Shown here piece after piece: positions 27,121 to 36,025 of a DNA stretch of 64,000 bases. The DNA lies in the NCBI GenBank assembly GCA_016707005.1, contig JADJIQ010000005.1:806001-870000 (forward strand), in the 5' to 3' direction. This DNA comes from Ignavibacteria bacterium. Lineage in GTDB: Bacteria > Bacteroidota > Ignavibacteria > Kapaibacteriales > Kapaibacteriaceae. The translations under genes were made by a program, and so were the position numbers. A model generated the notes under the pieces. That model was not told where the DNA came from. It saw nothing but the letters and a program-made list of their open reading frames with translations, and made no database searches. Position 1 is the stretch's first letter. The number at the start of each line of letters is the position of its first letter.

Positions 27121-29123
27121 AGTTCAGCTCGGACGCCAAGATTGAATGAACGTCCGCGAGATGGCATGTTGTTAATGCTGGTGTGCTCGTGATAGAACGT
27201 GTCGAGAACGTTCGTGCACGATGCTTGGATCCGTAGTTCGGTGATAGGTCTCCATGCGATCAAGACATCTGCTCGTGCCCAAGAAGCAGTAGCATCCTCC
27301 GGCAGGATCGAGCGTGATATGCGTTTCTGGGCAGCGGATGCATAGACCGCCACTTCACCTTGCAGTACACGTTCACCAACAACTGCCCGGATCGATGCCT
27401 GGATGGGTGCTATAAGAGGAAGTGGATCATCGATCGTAACACCAACACCCCAGATACCTCGTACCGATGCCTGCATACTCCACCATGGAAGTACGCGAAT
27501 GGTGGCACTCGCGTCAAAGCCTGTGAGGTCTGCTGTGCCGATACTACCCATATAACGGGTAGGGGGCTGACCAGACGCGGCCGTGTCTTGTGTTGGTACT
27601 GGAGCGATATAGTTGTCGATCCGTCGAACCCATGCCGATACAGAAGCACGGAGGTCTTCGGTACGATATGAGGTCCCAACATCGATAGACCATGCACGTT
27701 CGTTAGCGAGATCCGGACGACCGATTGTTACGATGTTCGCCTGCGGATCGTAGAGCCAGAAGCCATACATCTCGAGGTGCGTAGGCATACGTTCGCTGCG
27801 TGCCAGCACAGACCAAACTTGCACGTCTTCTGCTAGGGTGTAATACACGGCGGCATTGACGGAGATGGCGCCGGCGATCTGATCGAGGTCGACGCCCGGA
27901 TAATAACCGCCAAGAACACTTCGGAAACTTTGATCTTGTAATGTCCGTGTGGAAACGTCTACGCGAACACCGGTTCGGATAGTAAGATCTTCGCTCACGA
28001 GATGCTCCCATGATGCGCTCGTTCCGATCGTTCCGATCCGTGCGTCACCGATGTTTGTCATGTTCATTGTTGACACCGATGTATCCAACGGGATCATCTG
28101 CATCGTTGCCGTTGCAGCCAGATACGTAGCGTCAAGAACTACTTTCACAACGTTGGACATCTCCGTGTACGCTCCTTCGGCCAGCAGACCATAGACGTTG
28201 GTTGTGCCCGCCATTGGCATGTACATGTTGGGCATGAAGTCGCGGTTTTCGATCTCAGAGAGGGGACGGTCATAATCGTCCATCGTATGGTCAACCGCAT
28301 TGGCGTAGAGCTTCGCTGAAGTAGTGACCGACGGCGACCACGTAGATCGCCATGCAACGGCACCGATAAGCGCTTGTGCTCTACGCGTGTCCATGATCAG
28401 CGACGGATATCCAACGTCCGTGGCAAGATCCGCGATGAACGTGGCTGTGATGGCGTCATGCTTTGCGGCCTGCCACAAGCCCCCTACCTGAATATTGTGC
28501 TTGGTGAATCCAGAGAGAGAGATCGTAGACCCGTCGCCGGAACGCAAATCGTCGGCCGATCGAAGCGTATACCCGGCACGAAGCGCTAGATCCGGTGTTC
28601 CTCCCGAGAGATCGGCCCGCAACCTCCGCATGGAGGCATTGGACTCACCGGATAGATCGATCACTGATCGAACCGGGGAGTTCAGTGTTGGCTGTTTGAG
28701 TGTGAAGTTCACAGAGCCACCGAGGTTCTGGCCGTAACGCAGATCCGTTGCGTCCGACGAGACATCCAGAGTGGAGAGATTGTCGATCTCAACATAAGCG
28801 GTTGACGGATCCATCTTATCCACGCAGGCAGCATGGATCTTCATTCCATCGATGGATGTATTCATCTGACCACCGCGGAGACCTAACATGGAGGCTTCGC
28901 CCGCAAACCCGTTCGCGCGTTGAATGAGGGTGAGCCCACCTAGACGCATGAGGTCATCAACAGAACTCGACGTAGATATGGGGCGATCCAAACGCCATGT
29001 TCTCAAAAGAGGATCTGCCTCGACCACTACTTCGCGCACGATCACGGTGCGAACAGAATCCTGTGCATAAGCTGTTGCAGATGACAGAATGAAGAGAGCG
29101 GATATGGTCGTCCGGTACCACAT
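27117..29123 (-). CDS. TonB-dependent receptor in the nos operon (probable copper uptake)
   Basis: 668 residues; signal peptide MWYRTTISALFILSSATAYA. The plug reads VVVEADPLLR, ADPLLRTWRLDRPIST, DLMRLGGLTLIQRANGF, MLGLRGGQMNTSIDGMKIHAACVDKMDP (shown in part), and YGQNLGGSVNF. The barrel ends RSFNLGVRAEL. The plug contains HAACVDKMD and the barrel contains Met-rich loops such as NMYMPMAGT and ATMQMIPLDTSVSTMNMTN, compatible with copper binding, as in NosA/OprC-like receptors. The substrate is inferred from the operon. It overlaps nosD by 4 bp and follows the Met/His lipoprotein by 2 bp. Confidence 0.88.
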   Translation of the reverse strand: MWYRTTISALFILSSATAYAQDSVRTVIVREVVVEADPLLRTWRLDRPISTSSSVDDLMRLGGLTLIQRANGFAGEASMLGLRGGQMNTSIDGMKIHAACVDKMDPSTAYVEIDNLSTLDVSSDATDLRYGQNLGGSVNFTLKQPTLNSPVRSVIDLSGESNASMRRLRADLSGGTPDLALRAGYTLRSADDLRSGDGSTISLSGFTKHNIQVGGLWQAAKHDAITATFIADLATDVGYPSLIMDTRRAQALIGAVAWRSTWSPSVTTSAKLYANAVDHTMDDYDRPLSEIENRDFMPNMYMPMAGTTNVYGLLAEGAYTEMSNVVKVVLDATYLAATATMQMIPLDTSVSTMNMTNIGDARIGTIGTSASWEHLVSEDLTIRTGVRVDVSTRTLQDQSFRSVLGGYYPGVDLDQIAGAISVNAAVYYTLAEDVQVWSVLARSERMPTHLEMYGFWLYDPQANIVTIGRPDLANERAWSIDVGTSYRTEDLRASVSAWVRRIDNYIAPVPTQDTAASGQPPTRYMGSIGTADLTGFDASATIRVLPWWSMQASVRGIWGVGVTIDDPLPLIAPIQASIRAVVGERVLQGEVAVYASAAQKRISRSILPEDATASWARADVLIAWRPITELRIQASCTNVLDTFYHEHTSINNMPSRGRSFNLGVRAEL

Positions 29124-29125
29124 CT

Positions 29126-29911
29126 TTATTTGGCGACAACTTGGAATGCGGTTGAGATAGTCTGAGAGTCTGCGGTGGTCATGGTCAAAGCGTATTGCCA
29201 GTCTCCTGTCATCGTGAGATTGACCTTACCAGTATACCAACTGTTGCCAGTGGAAACCGGGTCGATGTTTCCCATTGATCCGTGCCCCATGGAAGGCATT
29301 GTTGGTTCGAGTTTCATGGATGCGTTGTCTACAGGTGTGTAATCAAATCCATCAACCGTACGATAGGCACTGACCGTCACGTCATTCATTCCAACTTTCC
29401 ATGGAGAGTTGAGAAGTGTGAGAACGTACTTCACGTTGGAGGCGTCTTTAATGGTCTTTACATTGCCGGACGTAGCCACAGAAATTGGTACGTGTACAGT
29501 GATGGTTGTGTCGGCCTCGTGATCATGAATGGTAATGCCAACTTTCCACGCCGTGGTGCTAGGCATTGTAAAGATCACAGCACAATGATAGAAACCGTCT
29601 TTGTCGGACACTGCGGACTCCGGCTGTTCAACAGGACAGCTATGGTGCATCATACCCATGTCCATATCTGGCACGACCACCATGTGGACGTCGTTCAGGG
29701 TCTTGCCGTCATGCTTCACGCGAACGTAGAGTGGATTGTATCCAACATCAACTGCAGCATCAGCATAGATCTCCATTGTGTATCCTAGGTCGGAAGAACT
29801 GTTGATGAGCAACCTCTCAACAGTTGGGGGCGGCACCGGTTCCGTCGTGGTACTGCAACTCACAAGGGTGATGGCGGTCAACGAGATAATGAGAAGCTTG
29901 AGGATAGTCAT
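29126..29911 (-). CDS. Met/His-rich exported lipoprotein, possible copper-binding accessory protein
   Basis: 261 residues with lipobox ITLVSC. Two Ig-like/YtkA-like modules are suggested by strand patterns. Metal-ligand-rich segments are DMDMGMMHHSCP and TMPSMGHGSMGN. I do not recognise a named family with certainty; FixH/YtkA-like domains are the nearest idea. Position 2 bp before a TonB receptor and inside a nos operon suggests copper handling between the outer membrane and NosZ. This is inference from composition and context. Confidence 0.75.
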   Translation of the reverse strand: MTILKLLIISLTAITLVSCSTTTEPVPPPTVERLLINSSSDLGYTMEIYADAAVDVGYNPLYVRVKHDGKTLNDVHMVVVPDMDMGMMHHSCPVEQPESAVSDKDGFYHCAVIFTMPSTTAWKVGITIHDHEADTTITVHVPISVATSGNVKTIKDASNVKYVLTLLNSPWKVGMNDVTVSAYRTVDGFDYTPVDNASMKLEPTMPSMGHGSMGNIDPVSTGNSWYTGKVNLTMTGDWQYALTMTTADSQTISTAFQVVAK

Positions 29912-29944
29912 TGTATTGATTGAGAAATGTGTGGTGAATGGAGA

Positions 29945-30391
29945 TCAGTCGTTCACGAGCTGAACAACGTCATCATACGTTCTAACCTTGCCCACGAAGT
30001 TTACCCGAGCGCGCTCGCAGGCATGTTGATCACGGAAGGCAGCCACGTTCATTCCCATTGGGGAGTGGATCATGTCGCTTTCGAGATAACATGCCGTGCG
30101 AGCTTCGATCAGGCTTCCGGGTTGGAGGAAGTCAGTGACCCAATATGAGTGGATATCAGACTTCTGCACGGAGCCCCCTTCAGCCCACTCGATCATACAT
30201 TCCGGCGAATCGAACATGTAGGTCTTTCCGGTCTTGGTAACGATCTCTGAGCCGAACTTCTGGTCAGTGATGCCCATTCGGCAGGACGCACATTGGTCAC
30301 TGCCGTAGGCGATGTCCCTTGGTTCTGGTTCAGAGCACGCGGTAACAAGAAGTGTACATGCGAGGATCGAGATGATGACGAGTGTTTTCAT
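29945..30391 (-). CDS. nosL: NosL-family copper-binding lipoprotein
   Basis: 148 residues. Lipobox LLVTAC, then the NosL hallmark CASCRMGITDQKFGSEIVTK with the Cys/Met copper ligands of CxxCxM type (CASCRM), and FDSPECMIEWAEGG. NosL carries Cu(I) for assembly of NosZ centres on the periplasmic side. It sits between the membrane protein and the Met/His-rich lipoprotein. Confidence 0.93.
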   Translation of the reverse strand: MKTLVIISILACTLLVTACSEPEPRDIAYGSDQCASCRMGITDQKFGSEIVTKTGKTYMFDSPECMIEWAEGGSVQKSDIHSYWVTDFLQPGSLIEARTACYLESDMIHSPMGMNVAAFRDQHACERARVNFVGKVRTYDDVVQLVND

Positions 30392-30405
30392 GGGGCTTCG
30401 ATGGA

Positions 30406-30996
30406 TTACGTGTGTGAGGTCTTGGTCTGACGGCTAAGCCACCATGCAACAACGGCAAGGAGTCCGCCTAGTGCGATGAAAGCAAAACCAATAGCAGGGT
30501 AGGAGCTGGCGGTGAAGTTCAGGAGTTGTTCTGTGCCGAAGAGAGGGGGCTGATAGGACATTCCCTCGATCTTGATGATCGCATGCGGATCGAGGTTGTG
30601 TCCATAGTCGTACTCCCAAAGCCAGAAATCATACATCCCAAGTGTTCCAGCACCGGTCAACAACGCCAACCAGACAAGGATCATCCAACGTTTTCCGAAG
30701 GCAGCGACAATGAGGCCGAGACCAACGAGAACGACAACGATCATAGGCATATACTTCAGTTCAGGAATCGAATCAGGCTCGATCCGCTTCATACCGATGT
30801 AGTGATTGAGGTTGTTGATGTTGTCGAGATCATTCGGACGGGATCCCTCAACATTGTTGATGTGGATGTTGATACCTAGCTCACTACCTTTCGGATACTG
30901 AGGTGCTTCGAGTGTGATAGACCACATTGGGAAGAAGAAGAGTCCAAGAAGCGCCACTGCTCCCAGTGCCATCAGTATCCGATGAAGGGGTTTCAT
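30406..30996 (-). CDS. membrane protein of clade II nos operons
   Basis: 196 residues with about four membrane helices: ILMALGAVALLGLFFFPMW, YMPMIVVVLVGLGLIVAAFG, WMILVWLALLTGAGTLGMY and AIGFAFIALGGLLAVVAWW. A periplasmic loop carries EAPQYPKGSELGINIHINNV. Such a polytopic protein directly after nosZ occupies the NosB position of clade II clusters; a role in electron transfer or maturation is assumed for these, not shown. It starts 12 bp after nosZ ends (31009). Confidence 0.8.
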   Translation of the reverse strand: MKPLHRILMALGAVALLGLFFFPMWSITLEAPQYPKGSELGINIHINNVEGSRPNDLDNINNLNHYIGMKRIEPDSIPELKYMPMIVVVLVGLGLIVAAFGKRWMILVWLALLTGAGTLGMYDFWLWEYDYGHNLDPHAIIKIEGMSYQPPLFGTEQLLNFTASSYPAIGFAFIALGGLLAVVAWWLSRQTKTSHT

Positions 30997-31008
30997 GATG
31001 ATGCTCCG

Positions 31009-32964
31009 TTACTTCTTGTTCCACGATACTTGGCCGCTACCGCCGTTGGATACGCGTACGTACCCTTGCATCTCTTGGTGAAGTGCAGAACAGAAGTCCG
31101 TGCAATAGAATGGGAAGACGCCGGCGCGTTTTGGTTCCCACAGCATCGTACAGGTTTCGCCCGGCATGATGAGGAGTTCGGAGTTGTTTGCACCTATCAC
31201 AGCAAAACCGTGCGGAACGTCCCAGTCTTGTTCAAGGTTGGTTACGTGCCAGTAGACCTTGTCGCCAACCTTCACACCTTCGATATTGTCAGGAGAGAAG
31301 TGTGAACGGATAGAGGTCATGTAGACGTGTACTTCATTTCCACTGCGAACAACCTTTGTGTCTGCTTCCTTCAGCGTTGCATGGGGGTGTTTGTTCTCCT
31401 TGAGCTGATACATCTTGCGAGAGTTCTTCATGATCAGGTCTGCCGGGCATGCAACAGCATAGTGCGGTTCACCGATCGTTGGGAAGTCGAGAAGAAGTTT
31501 CATCTTATCACCCGAGATGTCAAAGAGCTGTGCAGACTGCGTGAGCTCCGGACCTGTAGGGAGGTAGCGGTCCTTTGTGATCTTGTTGTAGGCGATCACA
31601 TACTTACCCCAGGGCTTGGTTGAGTTGCCACCTGGGATGTTGAGGTGACCGATTGAGTAGTACGTTGGTACGCGATCTACGACCTTGAAGTCCTTGAGTG
31701 ACCACTTAACGATCTCTGACGAAACAAACATCGATGTGTACGCATAACCTTTTCCATCGAACTCTGTATGCAGAGGTCCAAGGCCCGGACGCACAACTTC
31801 ACCTGCAAGACAGTCCTTGTAGTTCAATACGGGAATGCCGTCGATCTCTTTGTCGAATTTTCCGCTTTCGATAGCCTTCAACATCTTGCTGAACGACATA
31901 ACAGGAATAACCGTTGCAAGCTTGCCACCTCCAACAATGAGCTCGCCGGAAGGATCAACATCACAACCGTGTGGCGACTTCGGTGTTGGCATGTAGTAGA
32001 GGGCACCCTTGATATCTGCTGTTGTGAGGATGCGGATCTGCTTCTTGATGGTAGACGTTGCGGAGTGTGTGGCATCATTGTAGACATTGTGCGCATAGTC
32101 TACGTTCATCATCGTGCCCTTGCCTTGCGCAGCAAGTTCCGCACACTTCTTCCAGTTGATCGCAATGATGAAGTCTTTGTCGTTCTGCGAAGCGTTGATC
32201 TCCTTCATCGTGTTGGCTTGCTCTGTGTTGTAGCACGACATGAACATCCAATCATGCGATGGGCCCTTACCTGCACGTGCAAGGTCGTAGTCAAATCCAG
32301 GAACGAGCAGCTGGAAGTCGATATCCATCTGACCGGATGTTTTATCAACCTTCACAAACGTGAGAGCACCGCGGAACTTCTCCGAGTACTGTGTGATGGA
32401 GATGTCTTCCTGTGGGATCGGAACCGAGAAACGCGTACCGGACACTACATACTCTGAGTTCTCGGTTGAGAACGGCGAGGAGTGATTGCCGGCACTGTTC
32501 GGGATCTCTAAGATCTCCTTCGTACGGAAATCTGTAAGGTCAATGCGGGCGATACGGGGCGTATTGTTTCCGTTGATGAACACCCACTTACCGTCTGCAA
32601 CGCCGCTTGTTTGCGACATGTCAGGGTGGTGAGCGTCATCCCACGGTACGAATCCGTGTGATGTATTGAGCATCGGCTTGGTCTCTTCTGTAAAGCCCCA
32701 TCCCTTTTCCGGATCTACGGAGAAGACAGGGATCACGCGGAAGAGTCTGCCGCTTGGTATGCCATAGACAGCCAATTGACCGCTAAAGCCACCGGAAACG
32801 AAACTGTAGAATTCGTCCTTTTGTCCCGGTGCTACGTAGACGCGCGAAGCAGCATCTCCAGAGAGTGCGCCACCGGACGGGCCTTCGTCCTTGGAACACG
32901 AGACGAGTGATAGTGCGGCCACGAGCATAAGGCAGCCGCGTAAAATGGATCTCGACGTGATCAT
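31009..32964 (-). CDS. nosZ: Sec-dependent (clade II) nitrous oxide reductase
   Basis: 651 residues from ATG at 32964, with AGGA about 9 bases upstream. The N-terminus is a Sec lipoprotein-type signal (lipobox LSLVSC, Cys23), not a twin-arginine signal, which is the clade II mark. CuZ-site motifs are seen: DDAHHPDMS (about 109-117), SPHGCDV, GPLHTEFDG and GHLNIPGGN. The C-terminal cupredoxin CuA domain has CTDFCSALHQEM (about 621-632), the Cx3Cx3HxxM ligand set. It reduces N2O to N2 with electrons from a cytochrome, plausibly the one encoded 37 bp upstream. Confidence 0.97.
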   Translation of the reverse strand: MITSRSILRGCLMLVAALSLVSCSKDEGPSGGALSGDAASRVYVAPGQKDEFYSFVSGGFSGQLAVYGIPSGRLFRVIPVFSVDPEKGWGFTEETKPMLNTSHGFVPWDDAHHPDMSQTSGVADGKWVFINGNNTPRIARIDLTDFRTKEILEIPNSAGNHSSPFSTENSEYVVSGTRFSVPIPQEDISITQYSEKFRGALTFVKVDKTSGQMDIDFQLLVPGFDYDLARAGKGPSHDWMFMSCYNTEQANTMKEINASQNDKDFIIAINWKKCAELAAQGKGTMMNVDYAHNVYNDATHSATSTIKKQIRILTTADIKGALYYMPTPKSPHGCDVDPSGELIVGGGKLATVIPVMSFSKMLKAIESGKFDKEIDGIPVLNYKDCLAGEVVRPGLGPLHTEFDGKGYAYTSMFVSSEIVKWSLKDFKVVDRVPTYYSIGHLNIPGGNSTKPWGKYVIAYNKITKDRYLPTGPELTQSAQLFDISGDKMKLLLDFPTIGEPHYAVACPADLIMKNSRKMYQLKENKHPHATLKEADTKVVRSGNEVHVYMTSIRSHFSPDNIEGVKVGDKVYWHVTNLEQDWDVPHGFAVIGANNSELLIMPGETCTMLWEPKRAGVFPFYCTDFCSALHQEMQGYVRVSNGGSGQVSWNKK

Positions 32965-33001
32965 ACGAGTATTCCTGAAATAGTGAGAGGGCGTGATTTC
33001 A

Positions 33002-33475
33002 TCATTTCGCTGTAGCAGCATGTTCGCGGAGGTGTTCGAGAACACTGCGAGCATCCTTTTCATCAACACTTTGATTTGGCATCTTCATCATGAACTCTTG
33101 AAGCAGACACTTCACCGTGTCATCGTTCTCGATCATGGTCTCGGTATCGAGGATCATGTTCATGATGTACTCCGGTGTCCGACGCTCAGTAACTTTTCCC
33201 AACGCAGGGCCTACATACCGTTCGTCGTACTTGTGGCAGGCCGTACATTTCACTTCAAATGTCTCCTTGCCTGCCTTTGACATCGTGGCATCGATGTTCG
33301 GACCCACATCTACCTTCTGGATCTTGCCGTAGGTCTTCTTTTCCTGCTGAGTTTCCATAAAGGAAGGGGCTTCTTCCTTCTTGTCTCCGTTGTCTTGCGA
33401 ACAAGCAACCAGGCCTGCTGCCATAAGCAGCATTAGCGAGAGGCCAAGTAGCTTGCTATAGAGAGTTGTTTTCAT
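33002..33475 (-). CDS. cytochrome c lipoprotein, likely electron donor to NosZ
   Basis: 157 residues; lipobox GLVAC at about residue 25. One class I haem motif CTACHKYDERYVGPALG with a distal Met in MMKMPNQSV. The gene is immediately upstream of nosZ in the same direction, the common arrangement in Bacteroidota nos operons, so donation of electrons to the CuA site is inferred. A charged linker (NGDKKEEAPS) follows the lipid anchor. Confidence 0.92.
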   Translation of the reverse strand: MKTTLYSKLLGLSLMLLMAAGLVACSQDNGDKKEEAPSFMETQQEKKTYGKIQKVDVGPNIDATMSKAGKETFEVKCTACHKYDERYVGPALGKVTERRTPEYIMNMILDTETMIENDDTVKCLLQEFMMKMPNQSVDEKDARSVLEHLREHAATAK

Positions 33476-33503
33476 GATAGACTCCGTTCAATGAGAGTAG
33501 TAC

Positions 33504-34199
33504 TTAATGGTGGGTTGTTGAGGTTGGAGAGATCTGCTCAAGCATCTGAGGGAACAGCACTGCATTTTCGAGGTAGACATGTTGCATTGTGTCTTCGTAG
33601 AAGGCACGCATGGTGGTGTAAGCCGAACGATGAGTTGTGCAGGCACCTTCAGGAGGAGTGAAATCGCTGGTGATAGCACGAAGACGTTGGAGTTTTCTAC
33701 CCACCTCTTCGTGTTCTGTTTCATGGGCGGCCACGATCGATCGGATCTGCTCCGAGGATAGATTGACTTTGGACGAGGAGAAGAGAACTCGTTCTTCATC
33801 ATCCAAATGTGAAAGCAGAGCGGATTGCAATTCAAGCAGCAGTTCAAGGATCGCAGGAGCATCCAGGAATCGTTCGCCGTGTTTGGAAACCACCTTAGAC
33901 ATTTGTCCGATGGCAAGTGGAAGAACGGTTCGGAGGAAGCTGTGGTGATTTGCCACGATGAAGGAAACGAGGAAGTCCGTAGACCAGAGGTCCGCATGGA
34001 GATTCCCAAATGCCTCTCCATCGGTGATACTGAGAACCTCTCGTAGGACATCTGAAGCATCGATGCCTCGGTCCTGACAAGCCTCGTTTAGAGGGGTCTT
34101 TCCTCCGCAGCAATAGTCGATCCCGAGCCTATGGAATACTCCAACAGACTTGGGGGAGTCCCGAAGGATCTCAGAGATAGGTGATTGTATGGTGACCAT
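33504..34199 (-). CDS. scdA: RIC/ScdA-type di-iron protein for iron-sulfur cluster repair
   Basis: 231 residues from ATG at 34199 (MVTIQSPISEIL); a TTG at 34235 is a weaker alternative. The N-terminal ScdA_N/DUF542 domain is shown by SVGVFHRLGIDYCCGGKTPLNEAC. The hemerythrin-like domain follows, with di-iron ligands in NHHSFLR, HLDDEERVLF, HETEHEEV and MQHVYLENAVLFP. RIC proteins repair Fe-S clusters damaged by nitric oxide or oxidants. It lies between the Rrf2 regulator and the nos genes, matching a nitrosative-stress role. Confidence 0.93.
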   Translation of the reverse strand: MVTIQSPISEILRDSPKSVGVFHRLGIDYCCGGKTPLNEACQDRGIDASDVLREVLSITDGEAFGNLHADLWSTDFLVSFIVANHHSFLRTVLPLAIGQMSKVVSKHGERFLDAPAILELLLELQSALLSHLDDEERVLFSSSKVNLSSEQIRSIVAAHETEHEEVGRKLQRLRAITSDFTPPEGACTTHRSAYTTMRAFYEDTMQHVYLENAVLFPQMLEQISPTSTTHH

Positions 34200-34240
34200 G
34201 GGGATAAAGGAGTCGCATATCACTAACGCGTCCAAGAGCT

Positions 34241-34669
34241 TCAGGAAATCCTGAATCCCTTTGTTTGGACGCGGCTAGCGATATCGGCCAATGTGGTGGA
34301 TGAAAACATGAGTCGTAGGCGGGTACGTTCAGTTGCCCAAGCGTTATGCATGGCACAGGGTGTCTTTTCTCCGCAGCCAGGGAGTCCGAGGAGGCACTCA
34401 TTAAAGAGCGCCGGACCATCTAACGCCACGATGATGTCTACCAACGCGATCGATTTAGCTTCCTTGCTCAGTCCAACTCCACCCTTAGCACTTCGTTGTG
34501 AGTGGAGGAGCCCCTTCTGAGCAAGCTCCGCCATGATCTTCTTAAGGAAGTGGTAGGGGATGGACATTGCTTCTGCGATCTCAGAGATCGGCGTGTATTC
34601 CGTCTCTGTCCCCTTGGAAGCCAGATAGGCAAGTGCCTGGATGGCATATGTTGAGGACTTGGAGAGCAT
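34241..34669 (-). CDS. Rrf2-family transcriptional regulator with Fe-S Cys set (NsrR/IscR-like)
   Basis: 142 residues. Winged helix-turn-helix at the N-terminus (MLSKSSTYAIQALAYLA, TPISEIAEAMSIPYHFLKKIM). The sensor loop has three cysteines in NECLLGLPGCGEKTPCAMH, the arrangement that holds a [2Fe-2S] or [4Fe-4S] cluster in NsrR and IscR. It probably senses nitric oxide or cluster status and controls ric and perhaps the nos genes downstream; that target is inferred from position. It is divergent from the outer-membrane gene at 34798. Confidence 0.93.
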   Translation of the reverse strand: MLSKSSTYAIQALAYLASKGTETEYTPISEIAEAMSIPYHFLKKIMAELAQKGLLHSQRSAKGGVGLSKEAKSIALVDIIVALDGPALFNECLLGLPGCGEKTPCAMHNAWATERTRLRLMFSSTTLADIASRVQTKGFRIS

Positions 34670-34797
34670 GGCAGGCGCTGCATTGATTAGTGATACGTGA
34701 GTCTCTTATCGCAAACTTAAGCGTGTGGATAATTCCATGCAAGCCTTTTTTGAAAAACATCTTCAACATTGATGCAGACGGTAGATTGAGCCCAGAT

Positions 34798-35928
34798 ATG
34801 CAATCCCTTATACGGTTCTTCTTGAATGGGTTCGTGCTGGCCTGTACACTGTGTGTTGGGATCATCAGTGCGGCGGAAACGCCCCCTGACACCTTACAAA
34901 CGGGATTCGATTGGGAGATCATCCCCATCGTGGCGTATTTCCCGGAAACCCGCTTTATGGGTGTTCTCACAGCATTTCTGAAATACAGAACAGAGTCTGA
35001 TGCAACGTTCAGGGCCTCATCTATGGCTGTTGCGTTGCAGGCCACACAGAATGCACAGTTCTCGGCTGGCGTCTACCCCGAGATCTATCTCGACAGCAAT
35101 CGAATGCGGATAGAGGGCCTTGCAGAATGGTATCTCTACCCCTACAAGTTCTTTGGGATCGGCAACGAGAACCCATCATCGAATGCTGAACTCTACACTC
35201 CCAATGGGTTTCGTGTGCAGGTACGTGCGTTACATGCGTTGAACGGTGCGAAGGTACAGAACGGACTGAGTGCCGGGCTCCGACTTGACGTACGATACGA
35301 CCACATACAGAAGATCGAACCACGAGAGGATGGGTCAATAGGTCCCCTCGGCAACGGTCAGATCCTCGGCAGCTCCGGCGGATGGTACAATGGTATCGGT
35401 CCGATGTTCTCCTATGACACTCGCGACAACAACTTCGATGCAAGGAAGGGGCTCTTCTGTGAGGCAACACTTGTAGCGTATGGTGAGACCCTTGGAAGCA
35501 CCTACACTGCCACGCTCACCTCGGCTGATCTCAGAGCATACACACAGATCGTTGACGGAGTATCGTTCGCAGCGCGACTGTTGCTCCAGAACGTTGCCGG
35601 AACACCAACCTTCATAATGTGGCCTTCTATCGGCGGAAACAACAACCTCCGCGGTGTGATCGACGCACAACAACGAGACCGGATATCCTTCCTCACAAGT
35701 GCTGAACTCCGGTTCCCCATCATTTGGAAATTTCGCGGAGCAACCTTTGTCGATGCGGGCCAAGTAGCCCCTTCCTTGGACTTCCTCTCCCCACGATCCC
35801 TTTGGATAGGTTGGGGAGGGGGCTTGCGCTTCGTATTTGACGAAAAGGAACGGATCTCACTTCGACTCGATGCGGGTGTAGCGAGAGGGGATGTGCAGTT
35901 CTACCTTAGTTTCAATGAAGCTTTCTGA
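34798..35928 (+). CDS. outer-membrane beta-barrel of the BamA/surface antigen (D15) type
   Basis: 376 residues from ATG at 34798 (MQSLIRFFLNGFVLA is a signal peptide). No POTRA domain is visible; the mature protein is barrel only, with IIPIVAYFPETRFMG, GWYNGIGPMFSYDTRDNNFDARKGLF (in part YDTRDNNFDARKG) and a C-terminal Phe (YLSFNEAF), the outer-membrane insertion signal. YDTRDN...P/ARKG is typical of the bacterial surface antigen family. The TGA stop falls on the first unit of a heptamer repeat. Function unknown, perhaps lipid or protein translocation. Confidence 0.82.
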   Translation: MQSLIRFFLNGFVLACTLCVGIISAAETPPDTLQTGFDWEIIPIVAYFPETRFMGVLTAFLKYRTESDATFRASSMAVALQATQNAQFSAGVYPEIYLDSNRMRIEGLAEWYLYPYKFFGIGNENPSSNAELYTPNGFRVQVRALHALNGAKVQNGLSAGLRLDVRYDHIQKIEPREDGSIGPLGNGQILGSSGGWYNGIGPMFSYDTRDNNFDARKGLFCEATLVAYGETLGSTYTATLTSADLRAYTQIVDGVSFAARLLLQNVAGTPTFIMWPSIGGNNNLRGVIDAQQRDRISFLTSAELRFPIIWKFRGATFVDAGQVAPSLDFLSPRSLWIGWGGGLRFVFDEKERISLRLDAGVARGDVQFYLSFNEAF

Positions 35929-35975
35929 ATAGCGAATAGCGAATAGCGAACAGCGAACAGCGAATAGCGAACAGC
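35927..35975. repeat. heptamer tandem repeat (GAATAGC/GAACAGC)n
   Basis: Seven copies of GAATAGC or GAACAGC, period 7. It begins inside the TGA stop of the outer-membrane gene (TGAATAGC). This is the reverse complement of the ATTCGCT array at 15101-15191, which is likewise joined to a stop codon. Confidence 0.93.
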
Positions 35976-36005
35976 GAATGGAGATCATCGAACAATCGAC
36001 GGTAA

Positions 36006-36025
36006 GGGCACGGCAAGCCGTGCCC
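36006..36025. repeat. perfect inverted repeat, REP-like
   Basis: GGGCACGGC, spacer AA, GCCGTGCCC: a 9+2+9 hairpin. It is followed at about 36044-36062 by TGTCATGCTGAGCGGAGTC, which resembles interspersed repeats I have seen in many phyla. No T-run follows, so a terminator is less likely than a dispersed palindromic element. The space 35976-36135 holds nothing else I can identify. Confidence 0.6.

Noticed and set aside
25993..27192. 399-codon plus-strand open frame opposite nosD
   Set aside because: Antisense to the well-supported nosD gene, with valine-rich, low-complexity composition typical of a shadow frame.
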